Part shown: positions 1 to 8,141 of the stretch, piece by piece | Layout of the letters: every line of letters starts with the position of its first letter | Numbering within the stretch: position 1 is the stretch's first letter | NCBI RefSeq assembly: GCF_017948485.1 | Contig: NZ_JAFFSX010000016.1 | Location: 62,001 to 126,000, forward strand | DNA length: 64,000 bases | Direction of reading: 5' to 3' | Source: Streptomyces sp. GESEQ-35 | GTDB lineage: Bacteria > Actinomycetota > Actinomycetes > Streptomycetales > Streptomycetaceae | Translations under genes and position numbers: made by a program | The notes under the pieces: generated by a model | Told to the model about the DNA's origin: nothing | Databases searched by the model: none | The model's input: the letters and a program-made list of their open reading frames with translations, nothing else

Positions 1-663
1 GAGTTCGGCGTAGTAGGTGTAGACGAGCGCGCGGTCGCCGGAGGCCAGTTGCTCGGCCGCGAGGTCCATGCGCTCCTCGCCGGTCAGTCGGCCGTGGAAG
101 GTGCCGCCGCTGAGCGCGATCTTGGTGAGGGGGGTGTTCTGGAAGTGGGGTGAGGTCACCTGGGCGGTGTGCACACCGGCCGCGTCCGCGAGCTGGAAGA
201 CCGTGGGGTACGGCTGCCAGGCCCGTGGATCGGTCCAGGGCTGCCAGCGCAGCTGGTTCATGAGCTCGCCGGTGGCCGGATTGCGGGCGGTGTATCCGGG
301 CAGGCCGTGCGCGCCCGGCGGTAGTCCGGTGCCGACGGAGGCGAGGGAGGTCGCGGTGGTCGCCGGGTATCCGGTGGTGAGCGGACGGCCCGTGCCCCCG
401 CGCGAGCTGCTGATGAGGGAGGCCATGAAGGGCGCGTCCTGTGGGTGCGCCTTGAGCTGCTCCCAGCCCAGGCCGTCGATCAGGAACACGCAGTTGCGGT
501 CGGCGGCGGTCAGCTCCGGAATGGCCACGGTCATTCCGGGTACGGCCATGCCCGCGGCCAGCGTGGGCAGCAGGTCGGCGAGCGAGCCGGTGCCGTACTC
601 GGGCCGGGGGGCGGAGTCGACGGTGAGGGGTTCCGGGTGGGTGTCCCAGGCTGGCTGAACCAT
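1..663 (-). CDS. Alkaline phosphatase superfamily phosphodiesterase, 3' end cut by window
   Basis: The visible 221 codons begin at ATG (663-661) and run off the left edge, so the C-terminal part is missing. The protein resembles nucleotide pyrophosphatase/phosphodiesterase members of the alkaline phosphatase superfamily: a metal-ligand Asp in FLIDGLG (about residue 63), a Thr-nucleophile region in GYPATTATSLASVGTG (about 99-113) and a later SPHFQNTPL stretch. I see no signal peptide or membrane segment in the visible part. The start overlaps the stop of the upstream DUF5998 gene (TGATG), which implies translational coupling, and both lie behind the acetyltransferase gene in one leftward operon. 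The substrate cannot be read from the sequence. Confidence 0.85.
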   Translation of the reverse strand, partial: MVQPAWDTHPEPLTVDSAPRPEYGTGSLADLLPTLAAGMAVPGMTVAIPELTAADRNCVFLIDGLGWEQLKAHPQDAPFMASLISSSRGGTGRPLTTGYPATTATSLASVGTGLPPGAHGLPGYTARNPATGELMNQLRWQPWTDPRAWQPYPTVFQLADAAGVHTAQVTSPHFQNTPLTKIALSGGTFHGRLTGEERMDLAAEQLASGDRALVYTYYAEL

Positions 664-1250
664 CAGTGGTCGAGGCCCGCTGTCGCCTCGGAGAGGGACT
701 GGGCGAAGGCCAGGGCCTGGCGGACCGTCTCGGGGCCGTCGCCGGCTTCGCTGACGCGCAGGCTGAGGTCGTCGGCCGTCGAACTGCCCGTGTAGCCGTG
801 GTCGGCCTCGCAGTTGGGGTCACCGCAGGCGGCGGGCTCCAGGTCGAGTCGGGCGACGGCGCCCCAGCCGATGGTCAGCACGACCTCGCGGGGCAGCGTG
901 CCCGGCGTGTACGACTCCGGGTTCGCGACGACCCGGCTGACCACGACGGAGGAGATCCGGCCGAGCTTGACCGACTCGGTGGAGGTGGTGGCGTACGGCG
1001 TCGGGGAGGTGCTGTCGGCGGCCTGCTCGTCGGTGTGGCTGACGATGAAGCGGTTGCCGGTGAGGACGAGCACCGTCACATGCCGCCGCACCTCGTTCTG
1101 GTCGAACGTCGTCTCCTGGTGGACCAGGAACGACCGCATGGGCTCGCCGCCCACAGCGGCCTCCACCGCCTCGGCCACGAGGGCCGGGTAGTAGCCGCTG
1201 CGCTCGATCGCCGCTCGCAGCCCCTGGGTCGTCGTACTGGTCTTGGCCAT
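663..1250 (-). CDS. DUF5998 family protein
   Basis: This is a 195-residue soluble protein matching the actinobacterial DUF5998 family as I recall it, whose function is unknown. I chose MAKTSTTTQG (ATG 1250-1248) as the start because the residues upstream of it, up to 1295, look like an unrelated extension. The protein opens with a short helical segment and continues with a beta-rich body containing EVRRHVTVLVLTGNRFIVSHTDE. A CGDPNCEADHGY segment could bind metal, but that is only a guess. Its stop overlaps the start of the downstream phosphodiesterase, and it sits about 50 nt after the acetyltransferase gene, so all three are probably co-transcribed. Confidence 0.8.
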   Translation of the reverse strand: MAKTSTTTQGLRAAIERSGYYPALVAEAVEAAVGGEPMRSFLVHQETTFDQNEVRRHVTVLVLTGNRFIVSHTDEQAADSTSPTPYATTSTESVKLGRISSVVVSRVVANPESYTPGTLPREVVLTIGWGAVARLDLEPAACGDPNCEADHGYTGSSTADDLSLRVSEAGDGPETVRQALAFAQSLSEATAGLDH

Positions 1251-1303
1251 GACGCCCATCCTACGGGGGCCCACTGACTGCGAGGCACCGCTCACACCGG
1301 TCT

Positions 1304-4135
1304 CTAGTACACCGGAAGCGTCCTCGGACCGAGGTCGTCACGGGCGGGCGGGGGCGCTAGCCGCACGGACGCGCTGAGCACGCTCACCCCGCGCTGGGCC
1401 ACGACGACCGGCTCCAGGGTCACCGCGACCACCTCCGGGTGGTCGTCGACCAGCCGCGACACGCGCAGCAGCAGTTCCTCCAGGGCCGGGGTGTCGGCCG
1501 GCGTCGAACCGCGCCAGCCGAACAGGAGCGGTGCCGTCCGGATCGACCGCACCAGCGAGGCCGCCTCCCGGTCGGTGACGGGGACGAGCCGGTGCGCCGT
1601 GTCGCCCAGCAGCTGGGAGGCGGCCCCGGCGAGCCCGAACGACAGCACGGCCCCGGCCGCCGGATCGATCACCGCCCGTACGACCGTGTCGACTCCGCGC
1701 GGCGCCATCCCCTGCACCACCGGCCGCAGCTCCTCCGGCGTCCCGAACAGCTCCGTCAACTCGGCGTACGCCCTGCGCAGTTGCTCCTCGTCCGCCAGAT
1801 CCAGCCGTACGCCGCCCAGATCGGCCCGGTGCCTGAGGTGGGGGGCGGTGGCCTTGAGGGCGACCGGATAGCCGAGGGTGCGGGCGGCCGCGGCGGCGTC
1901 ATCGGGCGAGAGTGCGGGCAGCGCCCGGTGGACCCCTATCCCGTACTTCCCCAGCAGCTCACACGTCTCTTCGGTCCCCAGGGTCAGCCCCTGCCCGCGA
2001 GCCAACAGCCCGTCGATCAGGTCGGCAGCGCCCTTCTCATCGATGTCCTCGTACTCGGGCACCTTGCCGGGTTCGGCGGCATCACGCCGCCACTGGGCGT
2101 ACTTGACGGCTTCACCGAGGGCGCGGACGGCGCGTTCGGCGGCGGGGTAGGCGGGGATGAGCCCAGCTTCATCAGGTGCTCGCACCGCGGTGGGCAGTCG
2201 TTCCGCAGGGGGGAACGGTCGGGCACCGCCTGCCACTCCGGGGGTCGTCGAACCCGCCTGTGGTGCCGTACTGGCCGCAGCCGACAACGCCTCCGCCAGC
2301 CCCCCGAGCTCCACATGCACCACCAGCACCGGCTTCCCGGGAACCTCCGCCGCAGCCGACCGCAACGCCTCCGCCAGCATCGCATCCCCGACCGACGACT
2401 CCCCGATCGCCGGTATCGCCGTCACCACCACCGCATCGCAAACGTCATCCGCCAACGCCCGAGACAGCGCCGCATGGAAGCCCTCGGCGGTCGCCCCCGT
2501 CGTCAGGTCCAGCGGAGCCTGCGGTCGCAGCCCCTCGGAGAGACACGCGTCGTACGTCAGCAGTCCCAGCGACTCCGAGTTCCCCAAGATCGCCACCCGA
2601 GGACCCGCGGGCAACGGCTGACGCGCGAGCAACAGCCCCGCGTCGACCAGCTCGGTGATCGTGTCCACCCGGATCACCCCGGCCTGCCGCAGCAGCGCGG
2701 ACACCGTGGCATGCGGCAGCCGCGTCGCCCGCACCGCATGCCCCTGCGGCGCCGCACCCCCGTGCCGCGCACCCTGTACGACGACCAACGGCTTCGCCGC
2801 CGCCGTACGCCGGGCGAGCCGGGTGAACTTGCGGGGGTTGCCGATCGACTCCAGGTACATCAACACCACGTCGGTGTCGGGATCGTCGTACCAGTACTGG
2901 AGTACGTCGTTCCCGGACACGTCCGCCCGGTTGCCGGACGACACGAACGTGGACACGCCCGTGACCCCGGTGACCCCGCCTCCGCGCCGGTGCAGCCGGG
3001 ACAGCAGCGCGATCCCGATGGCGCCGGACTGCGCGAAGAGCCCGATCCGCCCGGGACGGGGCATCTCGGGGGCGAGGGACGCGTTCAGCCGTACGCCCGC
3101 TGCGGTGTTGATGATCCCGAACGCGTTGGGCCCGATGATCCGCATGCCGTACGCACGCGCGTGCCGTACGAGTTCCCGCTGCCGCTCGCGCCCCTCGGGG
3201 CCGCTCTCGGCGTACCCGGCGGAGATCACGACGAGCCCCTGCACGCCGTGCTCGCCGCACTCGGTGACGACCTCGGGGACGAGGTCCGCGGGCACGGCGA
3301 CGACCGCGAGGTCGACTGGCCCCTCGATGTCCCGCACGGAGCGGCACGCGGGCACCCCGTCGAGCTCCTTGAACCCCTCCGGGAACGCCCTGTTCACGGC
3401 GTACAGAGCGCCCGTGAACCCGGCCTCCCGGATGTTGCCGAGGACGCTGCGGCCCACACCGCCGGGAGTGCGGCCGGCCCCGATGACGGCGACGGAGCCG
3501 GGCATCAGCAACCGCTGCACGGACCGCGCCTCGGCGCGCTGCTCGCGCGCGTACTGCACGGCGAGGGACCGGTCCGTGGGTTCGAGGTCAAACTCCAGGC
3601 GTACGACGCCGTCTTCGAAGCTGCGCTTCTGGGTGTACCCGGCGTCCATGAACACCTTGATCATCTTGGTGTTGGCGGGGAGCACCTCGGCGGCGAAGCG
3701 GCGGATGCCACGCTCACGGGCGACGGCACCGATGTGTTCGAGGAGGGCGGAGGCGACACCGCGGCCTTGGTGGGCGTCCTGCACCAGGAACGCGACCTCG
3801 GCCTCGTCCGACGGTGCGGACGCGGCCATTCCGTCGGCGCCGATTCGGTCATAGCGTACGGTGGCGATGAACTCGCCGCCGATGGTGGCCGCGAGTCCCA
3901 CCCGGTCCACAAAGTCGTGGTGCGTGAAGCGGTGGACGTCCTTGGCGGACAGGCGCGGGTAGGGCGCGAAGAAGCGGTAGTACTTCGACTCGTCCGACAC
4001 CTGCTCGTAGAAGCTGACCAGGCGCTCGGCGTCATCAACGGTGATGGGGCGGATGCGTGCGGTGCCGCCGTCGCGCAGCACCACGTCGGCTTCCCAGTGG
4101 GCGGGGTATTCGTGCCGGTCCGGCGCGCTCTGCAT
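1304..4135 (-). CDS. GNAT acetyltransferase fused to NDP-forming acyl-CoA synthetase domain (protein acetyltransferase type)
   Basis: This 943-residue protein has an N-terminal GNAT domain (about residues 10-185, acetyl-CoA loop HQGRGVASALL). It is followed by an NDP-forming acyl-CoA synthetase region: a CoA-binding fold starting at VAVIGAGRTPGGVGRSVLG, ligase domains, and a C-terminal ATP-grasp domain (GYPVALKATAPHLRHRADLGGVRL). GNAT at the N terminus is the arrangement reported for S. lividans PatA, a lysine acetyltransferase that inactivates acyl-CoA synthetases; Salmonella Pat has the opposite order. The usual catalytic SHTGALAG histidine motif is not recognisable in the stretch before LLRQAGVIRVDT, so the ligase part is probably regulatory. 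ATG 4135 is preferred over an upstream TTG (4165). Confidence 0.88.
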   Translation of the reverse strand: MQSAPDRHEYPAHWEADVVLRDGGTARIRPITVDDAERLVSFYEQVSDESKYYRFFAPYPRLSAKDVHRFTHHDFVDRVGLAATIGGEFIATVRYDRIGADGMAASAPSDEAEVAFLVQDAHQGRGVASALLEHIGAVARERGIRRFAAEVLPANTKMIKVFMDAGYTQKRSFEDGVVRLEFDLEPTDRSLAVQYAREQRAEARSVQRLLMPGSVAVIGAGRTPGGVGRSVLGNIREAGFTGALYAVNRAFPEGFKELDGVPACRSVRDIEGPVDLAVVAVPADLVPEVVTECGEHGVQGLVVISAGYAESGPEGRERQRELVRHARAYGMRIIGPNAFGIINTAAGVRLNASLAPEMPRPGRIGLFAQSGAIGIALLSRLHRRGGGVTGVTGVSTFVSSGNRADVSGNDVLQYWYDDPDTDVVLMYLESIGNPRKFTRLARRTAAAKPLVVVQGARHGGAAPQGHAVRATRLPHATVSALLRQAGVIRVDTITELVDAGLLLARQPLPAGPRVAILGNSESLGLLTYDACLSEGLRPQAPLDLTTGATAEGFHAALSRALADDVCDAVVVTAIPAIGESSVGDAMLAEALRSAAAEVPGKPVLVVHVELGGLAEALSAAASTAPQAGSTTPGVAGGARPFPPAERLPTAVRAPDEAGLIPAYPAAERAVRALGEAVKYAQWRRDAAEPGKVPEYEDIDEKGAADLIDGLLARGQGLTLGTEETCELLGKYGIGVHRALPALSPDDAAAAARTLGYPVALKATAPHLRHRADLGGVRLDLADEEQLRRAYAELTELFGTPEELRPVVQGMAPRGVDTVVRAVIDPAAGAVLSFGLAGAASQLLGDTAHRLVPVTDREAASLVRSIRTAPLLFGWRGSTPADTPALEELLLRVSRLVDDHPEVVAVTLEPVVVAQRGVSVLSASVRLAPPPARDDLGPRTLPVY

Positions 4136-4313
4136 GGGGCCCAGAGTACGGCTCGCGTACGACAACGGCGCGGGGCAGTCTGTGGAGGACGGGAGTCTGG
4201 CCGAGGCCGCGGTCCGACGACACTTCGGGACGGGACGCAGGACCGTTCCGGGCTTGCTTCACGGTATGGGAAACTGGTCTAGACAACCCTGAACACCTGA
4301 AGGGCAGCATCAC

Positions 4314-4595
4314 ATGGCTGAGCGCCGCGTCAACGTCGGCTGGGCCGAGGGTCTCCACGCCCGCCCCGCCTCCATCTTCGTCCGGGCCACCACGGCCGCA
4401 GGGGTCCCCGTGACGATCGCCAAGGCCGACGGCAACCCCGTCAACGCGGCCTCCATGCTGGCTGTCCTCGGGCTCGGCGCCCAGGGCGGCGAGGAGATCG
4501 TGCTCGCCTCCGACGCCGAGGGCGCGGACGCCGCACTCGACCGGCTGGCGAAGCTGGTCGCCGAGGGGCTCGAGGAGCTTCCCGAGACCGTCTGA
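4314..4595 (+). CDS. ptsH: HPr phosphocarrier protein of the phosphotransferase system
   Basis: This is a 93-residue HPr. The phosphorylatable histidine lies in GLHARPAS (about residue 15), and the region NAASMLAVLGLGAQGGEE covers the position of the regulatory-serine loop of Gram-positive HPr. It receives phosphate from enzyme I and passes it to sugar-specific enzyme IIA components in the cytoplasm. No other PTS gene is adjacent, as usual for streptomycete ptsH. A ribosome-binding stretch (GAAGG) lies about 8 nt before the ATG. The gene is monocistronic, closed by two hairpins just after the stop. Confidence 0.95.
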   Translation: MAERRVNVGWAEGLHARPASIFVRATTAAGVPVTIAKADGNPVNAASMLAVLGLGAQGGEEIVLASDAEGADAALDRLAKLVAEGLEELPETV

Positions 4596-4602
4596 ATTCA
4601 GG

Positions 4603-4658
4603 GCTGCGACTTTCGTCGCAGCACGGAAGGGCCCGCCCGAATTATCGGGCGGGCCCTT
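4603..4658 (+). terminator. Tandem hairpins after ptsH
   Basis: An 8-bp hairpin (4603-4610 with 4615-4622, loop TTTC) is followed at once by a perfect 14-bp GC-rich hairpin (4627-4640 with 4645-4658, loop ATTA). There is no T-run, which is normal for streptomycete terminators. The second hairpin could also stop transcription arriving from the convergent GntR gene. Confidence 0.8.
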
Positions 4659-4729
4659 CGCATTTCCCGCTTACGGGCAGCAGAAATAATCCCCCGCGAA
4701 TTAACCCCTCTTTGTATACGGCGCCCGTG

Positions 4730-5425
4730 TTAATGCCGCAGGCTCGGCATGTTTACGGGATGTTGCGAATTCCTCACACGGTCCGCGCGATCGGGGCCGC
4801 CATTGAACCGCAGTCGATGCGCGGCGCCCGCGCGCTCGGTGTGCAGGGCGGTGACCGCCCGGGCGCGCTCGCCGTCGCCGCGCGCCACCGCGTCGACGAT
4901 CGCGCCGTGCTCCGCCCAGGACTCCGCGGGGTTGGCCGGCGCCTCCACCGCGTACATCCAGGCGATCTTGTGCCGCAGCTGGGTCAGCATCGAGGTCAGC
5001 GCGGGGCTGCCGGAAGCCTGGGCGAGCGTCTCGTGGAACCAGCCCCCCAAGGAGCGCAGATCCTCGCTGTTGCCCCGCCTGGCCCGCTCCTGACCCAGCC
5101 TGACCAGGCCCCGCAACACCTTGAGGTGCGCCTCGGTGCGCCGCTGGGCGGCCCTGGAGGCGCCGAGCGGCTCCAGGAGCATGCGCATCTCCAGCAGGTC
5201 GGCGGCCTCCTGCTCGGTCGGTTCGGCGACGCACGCGCCCGCGTGCCGGCGGGTCACCACGAACCCCTCGGCCTCCAGCGTGCGCAGTGCCTCACGGACG
5301 GGGACGCGCGAGACGCCGTAGCGGCGGGCGAGGAGTTCCTCGGTGAGCCGGCCGCCGCGCTCGTAGACACCGGCGACGATGTCGTCCCGGATCGCCGTGC
5401 ATACCGAGTGCGCCGGAATACGCAT
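4730..5425 (-). CDS. GntR family transcriptional regulator (FadR/FCD subfamily)
   Basis: This is a 231-residue regulator. The N-terminal winged helix-turn-helix (residues 5-70) contains the typical GntR string ARRYGVSRVPVREALRTLEAEGFV. The C-terminal all-helical FCD-type ligand domain contains GWFHETLAQASGSPALTSML and EHGAIVDAVARGDGERA, with histidines at usual metal-binding positions. ATG 5425 was chosen because a strong GGCGGAGGT ribosome-binding site sits just upstream; a reading frame open to 5527 has no support. No divergent target gene is obvious: ptsH converges on it and the M23 peptidase lies upstream in the same direction. Ligand unknown. Confidence 0.9.
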   Translation of the reverse strand: MRIPAHSVCTAIRDDIVAGVYERGGRLTEELLARRYGVSRVPVREALRTLEAEGFVVTRRHAGACVAEPTEQEAADLLEMRMLLEPLGASRAAQRRTEAHLKVLRGLVRLGQERARRGNSEDLRSLGGWFHETLAQASGSPALTSMLTQLRHKIAWMYAVEAPANPAESWAEHGAIVDAVARGDGERARAVTALHTERAGAAHRLRFNGGPDRADRVRNSQHPVNMPSLRH

Positions 5426-5566
5426 GACCGACCTCCGCCTTAATCCCCGTGAAACGTCGATGATTGACGTGTGTTCCGTGACTCTATTGCAATGAGCCGG
5501 AATTTCCGATGGCGGGCCGGAATCCATGGATATTTTTTGGACAACCGGGCGTGTGAAACGCCGAAA

Positions 5567-5586
5567 CCCCGGCTCGGGAGCCGGGG
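5567..5586 (-). terminator. Hairpin after the M23 peptidase gene
   Basis: CCCCGGCT pairs with AGCCGGGG around a four-base loop, 25 nt past the M23 stop codon on the leftward strand. Confidence 0.65.
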
Positions 5587-5611
5587 CCTCGGGATGCGGA
5601 GCGATCGGTCG

Positions 5612-6370
5612 TCAGACGTTCACGCCGTGCGAGCGCAGGTAGGAGACGGGGTCGATGTCGGAGCCGTACTCCGCGGTCGTACGGGCCTCGAAGTGCAGGT
5701 GCGGTCCGGTGACGTTGCCGGTCGCTCCGGAGAGGGCTATCTGCTGACCGGGGGTGACGCTCTGGCCCACCGAGACACCGATGGACGACAGATGGCCGTA
5801 CTGGGTGTACGTGCCGTCATTCATCTTGATCACGACCTCGTTGCCGTACGAGCCGCTCCAGCCCGCCTCGACGACCGTGCCGCGGCCGACCGCGTGGACG
5901 GAGGTGCCGCTCGCGGCATGGAAGTCGACGCCGGTGTGGCTGCCGGAGGACCACAGGGAGCCGCCGGTCTGGTAGCCGGTGGAGACGTACGAGCCGGTGA
6001 CCGGCAGCACGTAGCTGTTGAGGCGCTTGCGCTCGGCCTCGCGGGCGGCGCGTTCCTTGGCCTCGCGGGCCTTCCTCGCCTTCTCCGCAGCGGCCTTCTT
6101 CGCGGCAGCCTCGGCCTTCTTCGCGGCTGCGGCCTCCTCGGCGGCCTCCTTCTGGGCGGCGGCCTGCTCCGCGATCGGGTCGGCGGCGGCGACACTGAGG
6201 ACCGGGATCAGGCCGGTCGTCTCGGCGGCGGGCTCGGCCGCGAGCGCGGGGGCGGCCAGGGTGCCGATGACACCGGTGGTGGTGAGGGCCGCGACGCCCG
6301 CCGCGCGGGCGGTGGTGCGCTGGATACGGCTGGGACGGCGGTGCTTCCCGGTGGCGCAGGTGAACGCCAT
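5612..6370 (-). CDS. Secreted M23 (LytM-type) cell-wall endopeptidase
   Basis: This 252-residue exported protein has a basic N terminus and hydrophobic stretch ending near ALAAEPAAE (about residue 45), consistent with a signal peptide. An Ala/Lys/Glu-rich helical, probably coiled-coil segment follows (about 65-115). The C-terminal M23 domain (about 120-250) carries the zinc motifs HTGVDF and HLHFEAR and the catalytic-type YGHLSS. Such enzymes cleave peptidoglycan cross-links or peptide stems. Expression is likely governed by the c-di-AMP riboswitch in the leader, a pairing known for streptomycete cell-wall hydrolase genes. Monocistronic. Confidence 0.92.
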   Translation of the reverse strand: MAFTCATGKHRRPSRIQRTTARAAGVAALTTTGVIGTLAAPALAAEPAAETTGLIPVLSVAAADPIAEQAAAQKEAAEEAAAAKKAEAAAKKAAAEKARKAREAKERAAREAERKRLNSYVLPVTGSYVSTGYQTGGSLWSSGSHTGVDFHAASGTSVHAVGRGTVVEAGWSGSYGNEVVIKMNDGTYTQYGHLSSIGVSVGQSVTPGQQIALSGATGNVTGPHLHFEARTTAEYGSDIDPVSYLRSHGVNV

Positions 6371-6397
6371 GTAGTGGCTGGTCCTTTCCTTCCTTCT

Positions 6398-6543
6398 CGC
6401 CTACCGGGTTAGCTGACGGGTTCGGAGCAGGAAGGTCTCCTACGGACCCCCTCGCTGCACGCGTGGGCGTCCGATTCACCCCAGGGACTACGTATGTGGG
6501 TCCCCGGCTCCCCTGGCTCGCGCCGTCTGGGGACTCGGCGATG
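6398..6543 (-). ncRNA. c-di-AMP (ydaO/yuaA) riboswitch in the leader of the M23 peptidase gene
   Basis: Read leftward, the leader contains the hallmark conserved pieces of the ydaO class in order: GCCGAGTCCCC near the 5' end, a GGGGAGCCGGGGACCC block, GGGGTGAATCGG, and a 3' block CCGAACCCGTCAGCTAACC followed by GGTAGGCG. The terminal CGCC/GGCG segments can pair to close the structure. It ends about 28 nt before the ATG. In this class c-di-AMP binding normally switches expression off, so the hydrolase is expected to fall when c-di-AMP is high. Boundaries are approximate. Confidence 0.88.
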
Positions 6544-6694
6544 ACTGTCCGGTGCCGCGGACGCGGCGCAGTGCCTGACGGACAGCCCGGAAGACGCTAA
6601 ACGGGACATCTTTCAATCCCCAAACGGATCACGGCTTTTGTAGCGCATGCCACAGGCCAGACAGGCAACCTCTCCCGTAATTCGGACATAAAGG

Positions 6695-6728
6695 AGCCCT
6701 GGCGACGCTTCCGTCACCAGGGCTCCAC
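6695..6728 (-). terminator. Hairpin after the M16 peptidase operon
   Basis: A 15-bp stem with one mismatch (6695-6709 with 6714-6728, loop CTTC) lies about 25 nt beyond the stop of the second M16 gene. Confidence 0.75.
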
Positions 6729-6752
6729 GCGCGCGTACCCGTGTGTTCGCTG

Positions 6753-8141
6753 CTACTCGGCGGACACGACGGTGACTTGGCCGACGCCGAGTGCCTCGAC
6801 CGGCTCCTTGATCTGCGCCGCGTCGCCCACGAGAACCGTCACCAGACGGTCCACCGGGAAGGCGCGTACGGCAGCCGCGGTGGCCTCGACGGTGCCGGTC
6901 GCGGCGAGCTCCCGGTAGAGCGTGGCCTGGTAGTCGTCCGGCAGGTACTGCTCCACCTGGTCGGCCAGCGTGCCGGCCACGGCCGCGGCGGTCTCGTACT
7001 TCAGCGGCGCCACCCCGACGAGGTTCTGTACGGCGACGTCGCGCTCGGCGTCGGTGAGCCCGTCCGCGGCGAGCGTGCGCAGCACCGTCCACAGGTCCTG
7101 GAGTGCGGGACCGGTGTTCGGGGTGTCGACGGAGCCGCTGATGGCGAGCATCCCGGCGCCCGAGCCGTCCGGGGCGGACCGCAGCACCTGCCCGAACGCC
7201 CGCACTCCGTAGGTGTAGCCCTTCTCCTCGCGCAGGACGCGGTCAAGCCGGGAGGTCAGGGTGCCGCCGAGGCAGTACGTGCCGAGCACCTGCGCGGGCC
7301 ACACGCGATCGTGGCGGTCGGGACCGATCCGGCCGATGAGCAGCTGCGTCTGGACGGCGCCGGGGCGGTCCACGATGACGACGCGGCCGGTGTCGTCGGC
7401 GGTCACCGGCGGCACCGGGCGCGGCTGCGCGGGCGAGCCGGTCCAGGAGCCGATCGTCTCGCCGAGCAGCGCGTCCAGGTCGATGCCGGTGAGGTCGCCG
7501 ACGACCACGGCGGTGGCCGTGGCGGGGCGGACGTACCTCTCGTAAAAGGCGCGTACGGCCGCGGAGTCGATGGTCGCGACCGTGTCCTCGGTGCCCTGGC
7601 GCGGGCGTGACATACGCGAATCCGCCGGGAACAGCTCCTTGGAGAGCTCCTTGGCTGCCCGGCGGGAGGGGTTGGCCAGCTCGTGCGGGATCTCGTCGAG
7701 GCGGTTGCGGACCAGCCGTTCGACCTCGCTGTCCGCGAAGGCGGGCGCCCTGAGGGCGTCGGCGAGCAGCCCGAGCGCCTTGGGGAGGCGCGAGACCGGG
7801 ACCTCCAGGCTCACGCGGACGCCGGGGTGGTCGGCGTGCGCGTCGAGGGTGGCACCGCAGCGCTCCAGCTCGGCGGCGAACTCCTCGGCGGAGTACTTGT
7901 CGGTGCCTTCGGAGAAGGCCCGCGCCATGATCGTGGCGACGCCGTCGAGGCCGGCCGGTTCGGCGTCCAGCGGCGCGCCCAGGAGCACCTCGACGGCGAC
8001 GACCTGCTGGCCGGGGCGGTGGCAGCGCAGGACCGTCACGCCGTTGTCGAGGGTCCCGCGCTCGGGGGCCGGGAACGCCCACGGCCTGGCCTCGCCGGCC
8101 TGGGGCTCGGGGTGGAATTCCATAGCGGCGAGCTCGGTCAC
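6753..8141 (-). CDS. M16 (insulinase/pitrilysin) family protein lacking the zinc motif; R/Y-type subunit
   Basis: This 462-residue protein has two M16 half-domains (about 35-230 and 240-450). The HxxEH zinc motif is absent: where an active protein has LAHLFEH, this one reads LDGVATIMARAF. It does keep the distal substrate-binding arginine/tyrosine pair in SRLDRVLREEKGYTYGV. It probably forms a heterodimer with the upstream HLFEH subunit, the arrangement known for split M16B enzymes of other bacteria. The GTG start (8141-8139) overlaps the preceding stop as GTGA, so synthesis of the two subunits should be coupled. Confidence 0.9.
   Translation of the reverse strand: MTELAAMEFHPEPQAGEARPWAFPAPERGTLDNGVTVLRCHRPGQQVVAVEVLLGAPLDAEPAGLDGVATIMARAFSEGTDKYSAEEFAAELERCGATLDAHADHPGVRVSLEVPVSRLPKALGLLADALRAPAFADSEVERLVRNRLDEIPHELANPSRRAAKELSKELFPADSRMSRPRQGTEDTVATIDSAAVRAFYERYVRPATATAVVVGDLTGIDLDALLGETIGSWTGSPAQPRPVPPVTADDTGRVVIVDRPGAVQTQLLIGRIGPDRHDRVWPAQVLGTYCLGGTLTSRLDRVLREEKGYTYGVRAFGQVLRSAPDGSGAGMLAISGSVDTPNTGPALQDLWTVLRTLAADGLTDAERDVAVQNLVGVAPLKYETAAAVAGTLADQVEQYLPDDYQATLYRELAATGTVEATAAAVRAFPVDRLVTVLVGDAAQIKEPVEALGVGQVTVVSAE

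Noticed and set aside
1439..4282. Long rightward open frame opposite the acetyltransferase gene
   Set aside because: It is antisense to a well-recognised protein and its translation is Arg/His/Pro/Gly-rich with no domain, as expected from high-GC third-position shadow.
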